22,255 nt of DNA from JAWKHR01 sp041394725 (GCA_041394725.1 JAWKHR010000076.1:1-22255), one strand, 5' to 3'; shown: positions 1 to 6,733, counted from the first letter of the stretch. Program-made: numbers and translations. The notes: generated by a model from the letters alone, not told the origin.

Positions 1-96
1 ATGCACTCGATCGCCCGCAAGGCGCGTCACTTCGAGGTCTACGCGATGAGCCGCGGGCGCGACTCGCTCGGGCGGGCGAGGAAGACGGGGAGCTGA
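1..96 (+). CDS. C-terminal end of an unknown protein (partial)
   Basis: Frame 1 is open from the first base to a TGA at 94-96 and encodes 31 residues ending in a basic tail (GRARKTGS). The first codon is ATG, but a Met in the middle of a longer gene cut by the window edge is at least as likely. Codon use is GC-rich like the rest of the window. I cannot assign a family from so short a piece, and it may not be a gene at all. Confidence 0.4.
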   Translation: MHSIARKARHFEVYAMSRGRDSLGRARKTGS

Positions 97-129
97 GCCC
101 GGCTCGCGCCGGCTGCTGAGGGGGCAGTC

Positions 130-192
130 GGGTCGGGCACTGGGCGCTGGGCACTCGGCACTGGGAACTCGGCACTGGGAGCCAGGAACCGG
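130..192. repeat. Degenerate GGCACTGGG-type short tandem repeat
   Basis: About six imperfect copies of a 7-10 base unit (GGCACTGGG, GGCGCTGGG, GGCACTCGG) occur in tandem between the first gene end and the toxin-antitoxin module. The same unit recurs in the opposite orientation at 3966-4081. I see no coding signal here. Confidence 0.75.
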
Positions 193-203
193 AATCACAC
201 CCT

Positions 204-221
204 TCTGGCGCCGACGGGCGC
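204..221 (+). repeat. 18-bp direct repeat, left copy, flanking vapBC
   Basis: TCTGGCGCCGACGGGCGC occurs here and again, identically, at 886-903 in the same orientation. The two copies bracket the whole VapBC module with its operator. Similarity stops abruptly on both sides of each copy. Confidence 0.75.
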
Positions 222-251
222 CGTGCTCAGGAGTGCGTGCGTTCGTCTGGC

Positions 252-288
252 ATCGATGAACATAGCGTAATACGATATGCTCATCGAT
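252..288. promoter_or_regulatory. 37-bp palindromic operator of the toxin-antitoxin operon
   Basis: The 37 bases are a near-perfect palindrome centred on base 270: 16 of 18 base pairs match (mismatches 260/280 and 265/275). Its core CATAGCGTA-A-TACGATATG contains a -10-like TAATAC at 268-273, and its right arm ends one base before the ATG at 289. This fits established knowledge of VapB/AbrB-type antitoxins, which bind palindromes over their own promoter. It also argues that the ATG at 277, which lies inside the palindrome, is not the start. Confidence 0.75.
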
Positions 289-495
289 ATGACAACCGTT
301 ACCCTCTCGCCCAAGTTCCAGGTCGTCATCCCCCTCGAGATCCGCCGGGCGCTCGGCCTGAAAGCGGGAGAGAAGCTGCGGGTCATCCGGCACGGCGGAC
401 GCGTGGAGTTGATTCCGGTGCGACCGGTGAAGGCGCTCCGCGGCGCGCTCAAGGGCATCGACACCCACATCAACCGTGAGGACGACCGCCTGTGA
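289..495 (+). CDS. vapB: VapB-type antitoxin with SpoVT/AbrB domain
   Basis: This is a 68-residue protein read from the ATG at 289. An in-frame ATG at 277 would add four residues but lies inside the operator palindrome. The N-terminal half (residues about 2-45: VTLSPKFQVVIPLEIRRALG, then GEKLRVIRHGGRVELIPV) is a swapped-hairpin AbrB/MazE-like DNA-binding domain. The C-terminal tail (ALRGALKGIDTHINREDDRL) is the usual toxin-binding segment. The likely role is to neutralise the downstream PIN toxin and repress the operon as a complex. No Shine-Dalgarno sequence precedes either ATG, and a -10-like TAATAC about 15 bases upstream suggests a nearly leaderless mRNA. The stop overlaps the toxin start by four bases (GTGA), indicating translational coupling. 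The family call is firm; the exact start is less so. Confidence 0.87.
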   Translation: MTTVTLSPKFQVVIPLEIRRALGLKAGEKLRVIRHGGRVELIPVRPVKALRGALKGIDTHINREDDRL

Positions 496-863
496 GCCGT
501 GCCAACGTCGTCGATTCGTCGGCGTGGCTGGAGTACTTCGCCGGCACGCGGGCGGCGCGGCACTTCGCGCACGCCATCGAGGACACGGCGCACCTCGTGG
601 TGCCGGTCATCACCATCTACGAAGTGTTCAGGAAGGTCCGGCGCGAACGCGGCGACGATGACGCACTGCAAGTGGTGGCGGCCATGCTCCACGGTGCCAT
701 CGTGGACATCGACGTCCCGCTCGCGATCGAGGCCGGCCAGTTGAACCTGCCACTGGCCGACAGCCTGGTCTACGCCACCGCACAGCGCCACGAGGCGACC
801 CTGTGGACGCAGGATGCCGATTTCGACGGGTTGCCGGGCGTGAAGTACTTCGCGAGGGACTGA
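492..863 (+). CDS. vapC: VapC-type PIN-domain ribonuclease toxin
   Basis: This 123-residue protein starts at a GTG that overlaps the antitoxin stop. A PIN domain spans the whole length, the usual VapC size (120-140). The acidic metal-binding residues expected of the family are visible: D8 (VVDSSAWLEYF), E44 (TIYEVF), D90 (LADSLVYATA) and D108/D110 (TQDADFDGL). PIN toxins are Mg-dependent endoribonucleases that typically cut tRNA or rRNA; the target of this one cannot be read from sequence. All catalytic positions are present, so the toxin should be active. The pair sits between exact 18-bp direct repeats, suggesting acquisition or mobility as a unit. Confidence 0.9.
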   Translation: MSRANVVDSSAWLEYFAGTRAARHFAHAIEDTAHLVVPVITIYEVFRKVRRERGDDDALQVVAAMLHGAIVDIDVPLAIEAGQLNLPLADSLVYATAQRHEATLWTQDADFDGLPGVKYFARD

Positions 864-885
864 CGCGAGGCATTTCGGTCAGGCC

Positions 886-903
886 TCTGGCGCCGACGGG
901 CGC
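886..903 (+). repeat. 18-bp direct repeat, right copy, flanking vapBC
   Basis: This copy is identical to 204-221 and lies 23 bases after the toxin stop codon. The rest of the space to 1004 shows no gene and no convincing terminator. Confidence 0.75.
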
Positions 904-1004
904 GAGAGCCGGAGCGGTAGTCGGCACGTCGGCGGACGCCGGGCTCCCAGCCGCGGCCGATGCGAGGGGGCAACTTTCAGCTGAAGCCGTCGTTCCACCG
1001 CGTA

Positions 1005-2294
1005 TTACCGCAGCAGCGCCTCGCGCACGAGCGCCGGCGGCATCGATCCGATCCGCAGCAGGCGGTCGTGGAAGTCCTTCAGCGTGAACGCGGCGCCGAC
1101 CTTCGCCTTGTACTCCTCGCGCATCTTCAGGATTTCCGACATCCCCATGAAGTAGCCGATGAAGTAGCCGGGACGGTCGAGCGCGGAGTCGATCTCGGCC
1201 TCGGCGGCCCAGCGGAGGAAGCCGACCTGGTCGGTCATGAGCGCGATCGCCTGGTCGCGCGTCATGCGGCCCGTCTGCATCCCGACGTCGTAGATCACGC
1301 GCGCGTTGCGCCAGAGGCGGAGCTGGAGCTGGCGCAGGTGGATCCGCGGCGACGGCAGGAAGCCCGTTTCCTGGAAGAGCTGCTCGTTGTAGAGCCCCCA
1401 GCCCTCGGAGAACATCGGCGTGCCCTGGCGCTGGCGCAGCGGCCGCGGGTTGTGCATCTGGTAGATGATCTGCACGTGATGCCCGCCGTAGGTCTCGTGC
1501 GGCGCGGTGACGTAGATCACGCCCCAGTCGTGCTCGAGGAGATAGTCGCGCTTCGTCGGCTCGTCCCACTCCGGGAGGAACGGGTTGATGTGCCACTCGC
1601 CGCGCAGCGTGCCGTCGGGCGCGGGCGGCCGCGACGTCGCGCCGGAGAAGTTCCCGTAATACGGATTGTTCCCCGGCGTCGGCACGCGGCGGACGACCGT
1701 GCAGGTCTCGGGCCAGGGGAGTGACATGAGGTCGTGCGAGACGAGGTGCGCGCGCGCCTTGTCCACGACCTCCTGGTGCGCCCCGATCATCCGCAGCGGG
1801 TCGGGATGGTCCTGCTTGACCTCGTCCGCGATCTGCCGCCACGTCTTCGACGGGTCGATCGTCTGCGCGAGCGCCTCGAGCTCGCGCACGGTCGCGTCGA
1901 ACTGCGCGCGCGCGTAGTCCCAGAGGCCGGCCGCGTCGTAGGGGAGCAGGTACTGTTCGCGCAGCATCCGCGTGGCGCCGCCTCGCCCATCATCTGCCCC
2001 GCGGGCGCGCGCACGAGGCGGCCGATGAGGATCGTCTCGGCGAACCGCTGGTCGATGCGCTCGTCGAACGTCAGCGCGTCGGCGGGGATCGCCCGGAGGC
2101 GCGCGAGCAGTGACTCGTTGTCCGGTGCCGCCGGCTGTCCCGCCGCCTGACCGCCCGCCGCCGCGCGGCCGCGCGCCGGGCGCGTGAGGATGGCGTCGAT
2201 GACCGCGTTCAGCTCGGCGTTGCCGGTCGCCTGCTGCGCCGCGGGTGCCGCGAGGGCGGCGGTGCAGGAGCGCCATCAATATTGGTCGGGGCAT
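1005..2294 (-). CDS. Secreted DUF885-family metallopeptidase, two compensating frameshifts
   Basis: The C-terminal two thirds carries the DUF885 hallmark HETYGGHHVQ (bases about 1470-1499) followed by SEGWGLYNEQLF (about 1380-1413), the zinc-binding His/Glu set of this gluzincin-like family; the usual PGH is GGH here. The start chosen is ATG 2294 (MPRPILMALL). Read straight through, residues between about 2264 and 1976 are Arg/Gly nonsense. In the next frame the same stretch reads as a signal-peptide end (TAALAAPAAQQA) and then a sensible domain (LLARLRAIPADALTFDERID, then RFAETILIGRL). The native frame therefore leaves near 2264 and returns near 1976. Either two assembly indels or a damaged gene explains this. 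A repaired protein would be a periplasmic or secreted peptidase of about 430 residues, shorter than many DUF885 members. The substrate is unknown. Confidence 0.8.
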   Translation of the reverse strand: MPRPILMALLHRRPRGTRGAAGDRQRRAERGHRRHPHAPGARPRGGGRSGGGTAGGTGQRVTARAPPGDPRRRADVRRAHRPAVRRDDPHRPPRARARGADDGRGGATRMLREQYLLPYDAAGLWDYARAQFDATVRELEALAQTIDPSKTWRQIADEVKQDHPDPLRMIGAHQEVVDKARAHLVSHDLMSLPWPETCTVVRRVPTPGNNPYYGNFSGATSRPPAPDGTLRGEWHINPFLPEWDEPTKRDYLLEHDWGVIYVTAPHETYGGHHVQIIYQMHNPRPLRQRQGTPMFSEGWGLYNEQLFQETGFLPSPRIHLRQLQLRLWRNARVIYDVGMQTGRMTRDQAIALMTDQVGFLRWAAEAEIDSALDRPGYFIGYFMGMSEILKMREEYKAKVGAAFTLKDFHDRLLRIGSMPPALVREALLR

Positions 2295-2849
2295 GGCGCA
2301 CAGCATAGCTGAGCTTCGTCGGCGCTCGGCGTTCGGCGGTCGGGTTCAGCTCCGGCAGGCCGGCGCGCCGGCATGCGGTCCGCGTTCCGGGAGCACGCGG
2401 GAAACCCCGCTCCATGCGCTCGGCGGGCGACTATCGGGTGTCCGACGGGCCGCAAGGGGCGGCCCTGCGCCGCCTCCTCCTTCCGCGCAGGTTTCGAGCC
2501 GCTCCCCCGCTGCCGTCCGTCCCAGTCACCGCCGAACGCGCATGCCAGCCGCGCGTCGCGCCGGCGCGATGTCTCGAGTGCAGGCTGGCCGCAGCATCTG
2601 GCATGCGGTCCCGCCGTTCGCACATCCAGCGCGGCGTCGCGTTCTGGCGCGCACTTCCAGCGTCGAGTGCCGTGCGTCGAAGCCCGGCGTCAGTCACGCG
2701 TTCCGGTCAGTGCGGCGGAACGCGGAACAACTCCGTCAGCGGCAGCGTGAATCGGCGAGCAGGCTCGACGTCAGGGCGTCTCCGCGCAGGCGAGGAGTTC
2801 CGCGGCCGTCCAGCCTCTCGCCGGGGCGGTCGTGACACGGCACAAAGAA
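2295..2849. other. Gene-free region between DUF885 and PEP-CTERM genes
   Basis: This stretch of about 550 bases has only overlapping Arg/Pro/Ala-rich open frames, which are expected by chance in such GC-rich DNA. It contains a short GGCGCTCGGCGTTCGG-type run (about 2318-2344) and a diverged structured repeat (2370-2546). The remainder (about 2547-2840) includes another partial copy of the repeat's GGCATGCGGTC arm near 2600-2620 and otherwise nothing I recognise. Confidence 0.6.
2370..2546. repeat. Diverged structured intergenic repeat, copy 1
   Basis: This shares an ordered series of blocks with 5817-6056: GCGGGAAACCC(C)GC..CTCCAT, then CTATCGGGTGTC, CCGCAAG.GGCGGCCC, CTCCTTCCGCGC.GGTTTCGA and GTCCCAGTCA. 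Its ends are related in inverted orientation (GGCATGCG near 2370 and CGCATGCC near 2539). It lacks the second inverted arm found in copy 2. Confidence 0.7.
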
Positions 2850-2877
2850 GAATGGCGGCCATTGCTGGCCGCCATTC
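2850..2877 (-). terminator. Rho-independent terminator after the PEP-CTERM gene
   Basis: A perfect 11-bp stem (GAATGGCGGCC / GGCCGCCATTC) with a 6-base loop lies 26 bases past the PEP-CTERM stop. On the minus strand it is followed directly by TTCTTTGTG, a T-rich tail. Confidence 0.8.
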
Positions 2878-2902
2878 GTGTCCCGCGGTGGCGCGACGAG
2901 GG

Positions 2903-3721
2903 TCAGGCGCGGTTGCGGAGCCGGCGACGGATGCCGGCGCCGAGCAGCCCGGTGCCGAGGAGCAGCATCGTCGCGGGCTCGGGGACGGGCGTCGTCTCGT
3001 CGCCGATCCAGGCCAGGCCGTCGATCGACGCGTCCACGCCGTTCAGGCCGATCCGCGTCGCGGCGCCCGTCGTCGTGTCCACGGAGTAGAGCGTTCCGAG
3101 TTCGGCGCTGTTGAGGAAGAGCGTGCCGGCCGTCTCGTCATACGCGAGCCCGAGCTGGTCCGTGCTCAGCCCGAGGTTTCCCACGAGCGTGGCGATGCCG
3201 GTCGTCGTGTCCACCGTGTAGAGCGAGCCGCCGCCCGTCGCGTAGAGGATGCCGTGCGTGTCGTCGTACGCCATCCCGCGACCGTCCGCTCCCCCTGTTC
3301 CCGTTCCGATCGTGGTCACGATGCCGGTCGTCGGGTCCAGGGCCTTCAGCGTGTCACCGTCGTCGATGTCGATCGAGTAGATGAGGCCCGCCGACTCGTC
3401 AGCTCCGAGGCCGTGCCAGTTGCTGGAGCCATCCTGATTGCTCACGAACGTGTCGACGCCGGTGCCGACGTCGATCGAATTCACGGAAAAGCAGTCGGCC
3501 CCGCACATGTCCGACCCGTAGAGCGTGCCGTCGAGGAACGTGGCGCCGACGAGGCTGGACGCCGAGGTGGTCGTCGTGATCAGCGTCGCCGCGCCCGTCG
3601 TCGGGTCGATCGAGTAGATGCCGGCCGACGGGAATTCGCTCGAGATGCCGATCAGGGACGCTTCCGCGGGCGCCGCCACGAGTAGAGCTCCGGCGAGTAG
3701 TGCTCCAGCCAGTCGCTTCAT
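2903..3721 (-). CDS. PEP-CTERM sorted protein with beta-propeller-like repeats
   Basis: This is a 272-residue exported protein. Residues 1-22 (MKRLAGALLAGALLVAAPAEA) are a signal peptide. The body has about five repeats of roughly 45 residues, each with a strand like LYSVDTTTGAATRIG, IYSIDPTTGAATLI or LYTVDTTTGIATLVG, a pattern that suggests a small beta-propeller. The C-terminus is a textbook PEP-CTERM sorting signal: VPEPA at 246-250, a hydrophobic helix, then RRRLRNRA. By family knowledge such proteins are processed by an exosortase and reach the surface or the exopolysaccharide matrix; no exosortase lies in this window. A GAGGAG Shine-Dalgarno sits 6 bases before the ATG at 3721. A sigma-54-like promoter at 3781-3796 and a terminator at 2850-2877 make it a single-gene transcript. 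The ligand or role is unknown. Confidence 0.92.
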   Translation of the reverse strand: MKRLAGALLAGALLVAAPAEASLIGISSEFPSAGIYSIDPTTGAATLITTTTSASSLVGATFLDGTLYGSDMCGADCFSVNSIDVGTGVDTFVSNQDGSSNWHGLGADESAGLIYSIDIDDGDTLKALDPTTGIVTTIGTGTGGADGRGMAYDDTHGILYATGGGSLYTVDTTTGIATLVGNLGLSTDQLGLAYDETAGTLFLNSAELGTLYSVDTTTGAATRIGLNGVDASIDGLAWIGDETTPVPEPATMLLLGTGLLGAGIRRRLRNRA

Positions 3722-3780
3722 CAGGGTCTCCTCATCTCCTCGGCCTCGGGCCGCGATGCCCGGAGCGCCTGTGCAGGAAT

Positions 3781-3796
3781 GGCAAGTCCCGCGCCA
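3781..3796 (-). promoter_or_regulatory. Sigma-54 (-24/-12) promoter for the PEP-CTERM gene
   Basis: The minus strand reads TGGCGCGGGACTTGCC. This fits the -24/-12 consensus TGGCACG-N4-TTGCW with exact spacing and one mismatch in the -24 box, plus C at the final W. It lies about 60 bases before the start codon. Established knowledge: PEP-CTERM genes in several bacteria are controlled by RpoN with the PrsK/PrsR two-component system. A short TCCAC/GTGGA inverted repeat at 3818-3835 could be part of an activator site. Confidence 0.6.
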
Positions 3797-3965
3797 TTTC
3801 GCGCAGCCCGCTGATAGTCCACCTGAGTATGTGGAGTCCGCTGTGAGGCAGACCTTTGTTCCGAGTTGGCGAGTAGTCGGCTTCTGCGGCACGGCCGAAC
3901 GCCGGACGCCGGATGGCGACCAGGCGCCGAGCGCCGGCAGCGCCCGGCCGAACACCGATGTGGTG

Positions 3966-4081
3966 CCCGGCCGAGTGCCGCCAGTGCCCAGCGCCCAGCG
4001 CCCAGTGCCGAGTGCCGCCAGTGCCCAGTGCCCGGCGCCCAGTGCCCAGTGCCCAGTGCCTGGTCCTAGATGCCCAGTGCC
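3966..4081. repeat. Degenerate GCCCAGTGCC short tandem repeat
   Basis: About a dozen imperfect copies of GCCCAGTGCC/GCCGAGTGCC fill the 3' flank of the DinB gene and run into its last codons. It is the reverse complement of the family at 130-192. Immediately to the left (about 3891-3942) is a related GCCGAACGCCGG / GCGCCGAGCGCC run. The rest of the space 3722-3890 holds only the PEP-CTERM promoter and leader. Confidence 0.75.
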
Positions 4082-4626
4082 TTCTTGATCCCCAGGAGGT
4101 GGTGGTAGCTGTGACGCACCGGGTGGTCCTCCAGCACGAACTGGCAGGTCACCGGCGCGCCCGAGTAGAGCGACGCGGGGAACGCGCGGTCGAGTTCCTC
4201 GTCGCTCAGCACGCGGATCGCCGCGGCGGCGGCGCGGCTGTTGACGTCGAGCAGCGCCAGCGCCTCGGCCTTCGAGACGCCGGCGAACTCCTTCGCGTGC
4301 GCCGCGTTCATCGCGTGCACGTCGGCCATCGTCACGCCGGTGATCGGCTGGCCCTTCGCCGGCGTGAGCGAGATCTCGATCTCGACCGGATACACGCTCG
4401 CGACGTGGTGGACGACGACGCCGACCGGGCGGCCGTCGTGGGGGAGGGGGGTGCGCCACTGGGCGTCGGTGAGGCCGGCGGCCAGTTCGGCGAGCGCCCG
4501 CGCGCCCTCCTCGAGCCTGGTCGCGAGCTGGCGCGCGCGCGTGCCGGGCGCGGGTGACGTGGAGGGAGACGTGGAGGGAGACGTGGAGGACGTATTGGTG
4601 CGGTCCGGAGCAGATACAATCGCCAT
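4066..4626 (-). CDS. DinB-superfamily protein
   Basis: This is a 186-residue protein. After a low-complexity Ser/Thr/Pro leader (STSP repeated at residues 14-25, from a 12-base tandem repeat at about 4557-4592) there is a four-helix DinB fold. The likely metal-binding histidines are at 73/74 (VVVHHVASVY) and 172-176 (RHSYHHLLGI). DinB/YfiT proteins are metal-dependent and include bacillithiol- or mycothiol-type thiol S-transferases, but most members have no known substrate and this one cannot be assigned. It is divergent from the AraC gene at 4832, and the shared 205-base spacer contains a perfect 8-bp palindrome (4650-4668) just upstream of this start, so regulation by that neighbour is plausible. 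The last codons lie in the GCCCAGTGCC repeat. Confidence 0.8.
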   Translation of the reverse strand: MAIVSAPDRTNTSSTSPSTSPSTSPAPGTRARQLATRLEEGARALAELAAGLTDAQWRTPLPHDGRPVGVVVHHVASVYPVEIEISLTPAKGQPITGVTMADVHAMNAAHAKEFAGVSKAEALALLDVNSRAAAAAIRVLSDEELDRAFPASLYSGAPVTCQFVLEDHPVRHSYHHLLGIKKALGI

Positions 4627-4649
4627 GGTCCTGGTTCCTGAATGAATGT

Positions 4650-4668
4650 CCGCGCGACCGTCGCGCGG
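4650..4668. promoter_or_regulatory. Palindrome CCGCGCGA-N3-TCGCGCGG in divergent promoter region
   Basis: Perfect 8-bp arms around a 3-base spacer lie 24 bases upstream of the DinB start, in the region shared with the divergent AraC gene. It is a candidate operator, although GC-rich palindromes also arise by chance here. Confidence 0.4.
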
Positions 4669-4831
4669 CGTCACCTGGACTCTACGGAGAAGCCCGCGCG
4701 CGTCCCATGCGCAGTCGTCCGGTTCACCTTGCCCCCCGTCCCGCGCGGCCGTCCGCGTGCCCGATCGTCCGGCCCGCCTGCCCGCGCGTCCGCCGCGTCC
4801 GCCCGCGCGCGCGCCACGCCCGCGCTTCCGC

Positions 4832-5791
4832 ATGACGAACGACGTCCTGTCCGACGTGCTCCGCGCCGTCCGGCTGACCGGCGCGATCTACTTCGATCTC
4901 GAATTGCACTCGCCCTGGGTGGCCGAGGCACCGGCGTCGGCCGACATCGCCGGCATCGTGATGCCCGGCGCGCAGCGCGTGCTGGAATACCACGTCGTCG
5001 CGCGCGGCGGCTGCTGGGCGCACGCGATTGGCCAGGACCCGCGGCGGATGCAGGAGGGCGACCTGATCGCGTTCCCGCAGGGCGACCCGCACGTCATCTC
5101 GAGCGCGCCCGGTCTTCGGGGGAAGCCGGACCTCGAGCAGTATCGGCGCAGCGGCTCGCTGCCCATCGTCTATGAGATGGGCGGCGGCGGTCCGGATCGC
5201 GCGCGCGTCATCTGCGGGTTCCTCGGGTTCGACGACCGGCCCTTCAACCCGCTGATCGCGTCGCTGCCGCGGATGATCCACCTGCCGGCCGCGGGCGCCG
5301 GCCACGGCTGGCTGCGCGGCCTGCTCGACGTCGTGCTGGCCGAATCCGAGTCGGCGCGCGCGGGGCGCGACGACGTGCTGGCGCGGCTGTCGGAGCTGAT
5401 GTTCGTCGAGATGGTCCGGCGCTACCTCGAGGGCCTGCCGCCGGGCGAAACGGGCTGGCTCGCGGGACTGCGCGACGACCTGGTGGGCCGCGCGCTCGGC
5501 GCCCTCCACGCGCGGCCGCGCGAGGACTGGACGGTCGAGTCGCTCGCGCGCGACGTCGGCGCGTCGCGGTCGGTCCTGGCGGAGCGATTCACCGCGATGG
5601 TCGGCCAGCCGCCGATGCAGTACCTGACGCTGTGGCGGATGCAACTCGCGTCGCGGCTGCTCGCCGACGGCGGGCAGGTGGCGGCGGTCGCCGACGCGGT
5701 CGGCTACGCGTCGGAGGCGGCGTTCAGCCGCGCCTTCAAGAAAATCGTCGGCCAGCCGCCGCGCGACTGGCGCCAGCGCTCGGCGCGCTGA
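4832..5791 (+). CDS. AraC-family transcriptional regulator with N-terminal cupin
   Basis: This 319-residue protein is read from the ATG at 4832. Longer in-frame starts upstream (from 4646) add only an Arg/Pro-rich stretch with no protein-like character. Residues about 10-190 form a cupin-type sensor domain of the AraC subgroup that begins with a short Val/Leu helix and FDLELHSPWVAEAP. Residues about 215-316 form two helix-turn-helix motifs: WTVESLARDVGASRSVLAERF with PMQYLTLWRMQLASRLL, and VAAVADAVGYASEAAFSRAF with the family-typical ending VGQPPRDWR. It should bind DNA as an activator or repressor responding to a small molecule that is not identifiable. The most obvious target is the divergent DinB gene. 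No clear Shine-Dalgarno precedes the start. Confidence 0.9.
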   Translation: MTNDVLSDVLRAVRLTGAIYFDLELHSPWVAEAPASADIAGIVMPGAQRVLEYHVVARGGCWAHAIGQDPRRMQEGDLIAFPQGDPHVISSAPGLRGKPDLEQYRRSGSLPIVYEMGGGGPDRARVICGFLGFDDRPFNPLIASLPRMIHLPAAGAGHGWLRGLLDVVLAESESARAGRDDVLARLSELMFVEMVRRYLEGLPPGETGWLAGLRDDLVGRALGALHARPREDWTVESLARDVGASRSVLAERFTAMVGQPPMQYLTLWRMQLASRLLADGGQVAAVADAVGYASEAAFSRAFKKIVGQPPRDWRQRSAR

Positions 5792-5816
5792 GTCGCGGCG
5801 TCGCGGGGTCGGTGTC

Positions 5817-6056
5817 GCGCCGTCGAGCGGCGGCGTGCGGGCAGCGATTCCGGGGAGCAGGCGCGGGAAACCCGCGCTCCATCCGTTCGGCGGGAGGACT
5901 ATCGGGTGTCGCGGCGGCCCGCAAGAGGCGGCCCGCCGCGGCCCGCCTTCACTCCTTCCGCGCGGGTTTCGACCTGTCGCAACCGCGCCAGTCCCAGTCA
6001 TCGCTGCCCGCACGCCGCCACTCGACGGCGCGGGTTTCCCGCGTCCGCTCCCTGGA
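5817..6056. repeat. Diverged structured intergenic repeat, copy 2, with inverted arms
   Basis: This fills the 309-base space between the convergent AraC and GNAT genes. A 32-base arm at 5817-5848 recurs inverted at 6000-6031 with one mismatch. A second arm around CGCGGGAAACCCGCG (about 5862-5876) recurs inverted at about 6029-6053. The order is A-B-core-A'-B'. The core shares block order with 2370-2546. No gene is present. Confidence 0.75.
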
Positions 6057-6100
6057 ACCGCCGGCCGCGCACCCGGCCTCGCCGCCGTGCGTCACCGGCA

Positions 6101-6733
6101 TCAGGCGAGCGCCGGCCAGGCCGTCCGGATCATGAACCAGTTCCGCACGCCGAGCACGTCGGCATCGGTGACGACCTGGAAGCCGAAGCGCTCGTAGAAG
6201 GGCACGTTCCCGCGCTTGTCGGTTTCGAGATACGACGTGGCGCCGAGCGCGTCCATGCGCGCGGCGAACTCGGTGAGGAGGGCGGTGCCGATGCCCCGGC
6301 CCTGCAGATGGCGGTCCACGCCGACCGGGCCGAGGTGCCAGTGCCCGGTTTCCGGGTCGCGGCGCGACCATTGCTGCGCCCAGACGAGCATCCGCCAGAT
6401 CGCGCCGGGGCCGAGCGCGCCGAGGAGCGTCCGCGCGGTCCGGAATTTCGCCGCGCGCGAGGGCTGGCAGTGACCGGGGCCGACGAACGCGGTGACGCCG
6501 ACCAGCTGATGCGATTCGTCATCGAACGCGCCGAGAATGGTGCCGCCGGAGGCCAGCTGGCGGGGCAGGGTCGATGAGAAGAGATTCGTCAGCGCCCGTT
6601 CCCGGTGCCCGCCATCGTCGCCGAACGCGCGGACGTGCAGCGGGTTGTCGCGCATCGCGCGGCCGAGCACGACCGCCGCGCCGCCGGTCTCGGCGTGCGT
6701 CAGGGGGCGAACCGTGATGGCCGGCGTGGTCAT
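6101..6733 (-). CDS. GNAT-family N-acetyltransferase
   Basis: This 210-residue protein starts at ATG 6733, preceded by GGGGCTGAC, a weak ribosome-binding site. The acetyl-CoA-binding motif A is clear: LGPVGVDRHLQGRGIGTALL (Q/R-x-x-G-x-G/A as QGRGIG), followed by YLETDKRGNVPFYERFGFQV, the usual motif B ending. The N-terminal half has the strand-helix pattern of the fold (VRPLTHAETGGAAVVLGRAM). The acceptor substrate is unknown. It converges on the AraC gene, with the structured repeat between the two stops. Confidence 0.9.
   Translation of the reverse strand: MTTPAITVRPLTHAETGGAAVVLGRAMRDNPLHVRAFGDDGGHRERALTNLFSSTLPRQLASGGTILGAFDDESHQLVGVTAFVGPGHCQPSRAAKFRTARTLLGALGPGAIWRMLVWAQQWSRRDPETGHWHLGPVGVDRHLQGRGIGTALLTEFAARMDALGATSYLETDKRGNVPFYERFGFQVVTDADVLGVRNWFMIRTAWPALA

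Noticed and set aside
2414..3685. 423-codon plus-strand frame
   Set aside because: It overlaps the PEP-CTERM gene antisense and the intergenic repeat; it has no recognisable domain and Arg-rich composition.
2903..4459. Longer 518-residue version of the PEP-CTERM protein
   Set aside because: The upstream 245 residues run through the GCCCAGTGCC repeat and the antisense or out-of-frame part of the DinB gene. The ATG at 3721 has both a Shine-Dalgarno and a signal peptide.
4646..4831. 62-residue N-terminal extension of the AraC protein
   Set aside because: Arg/Pro/Ala low complexity with no homology-like pattern; AraC cupin domains begin near MTNDVLSDVL at 4832.
4724..6013. 429-codon minus-strand frame
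   Set aside because: It is antisense to the AraC regulator, which has an unmistakable double HTH.
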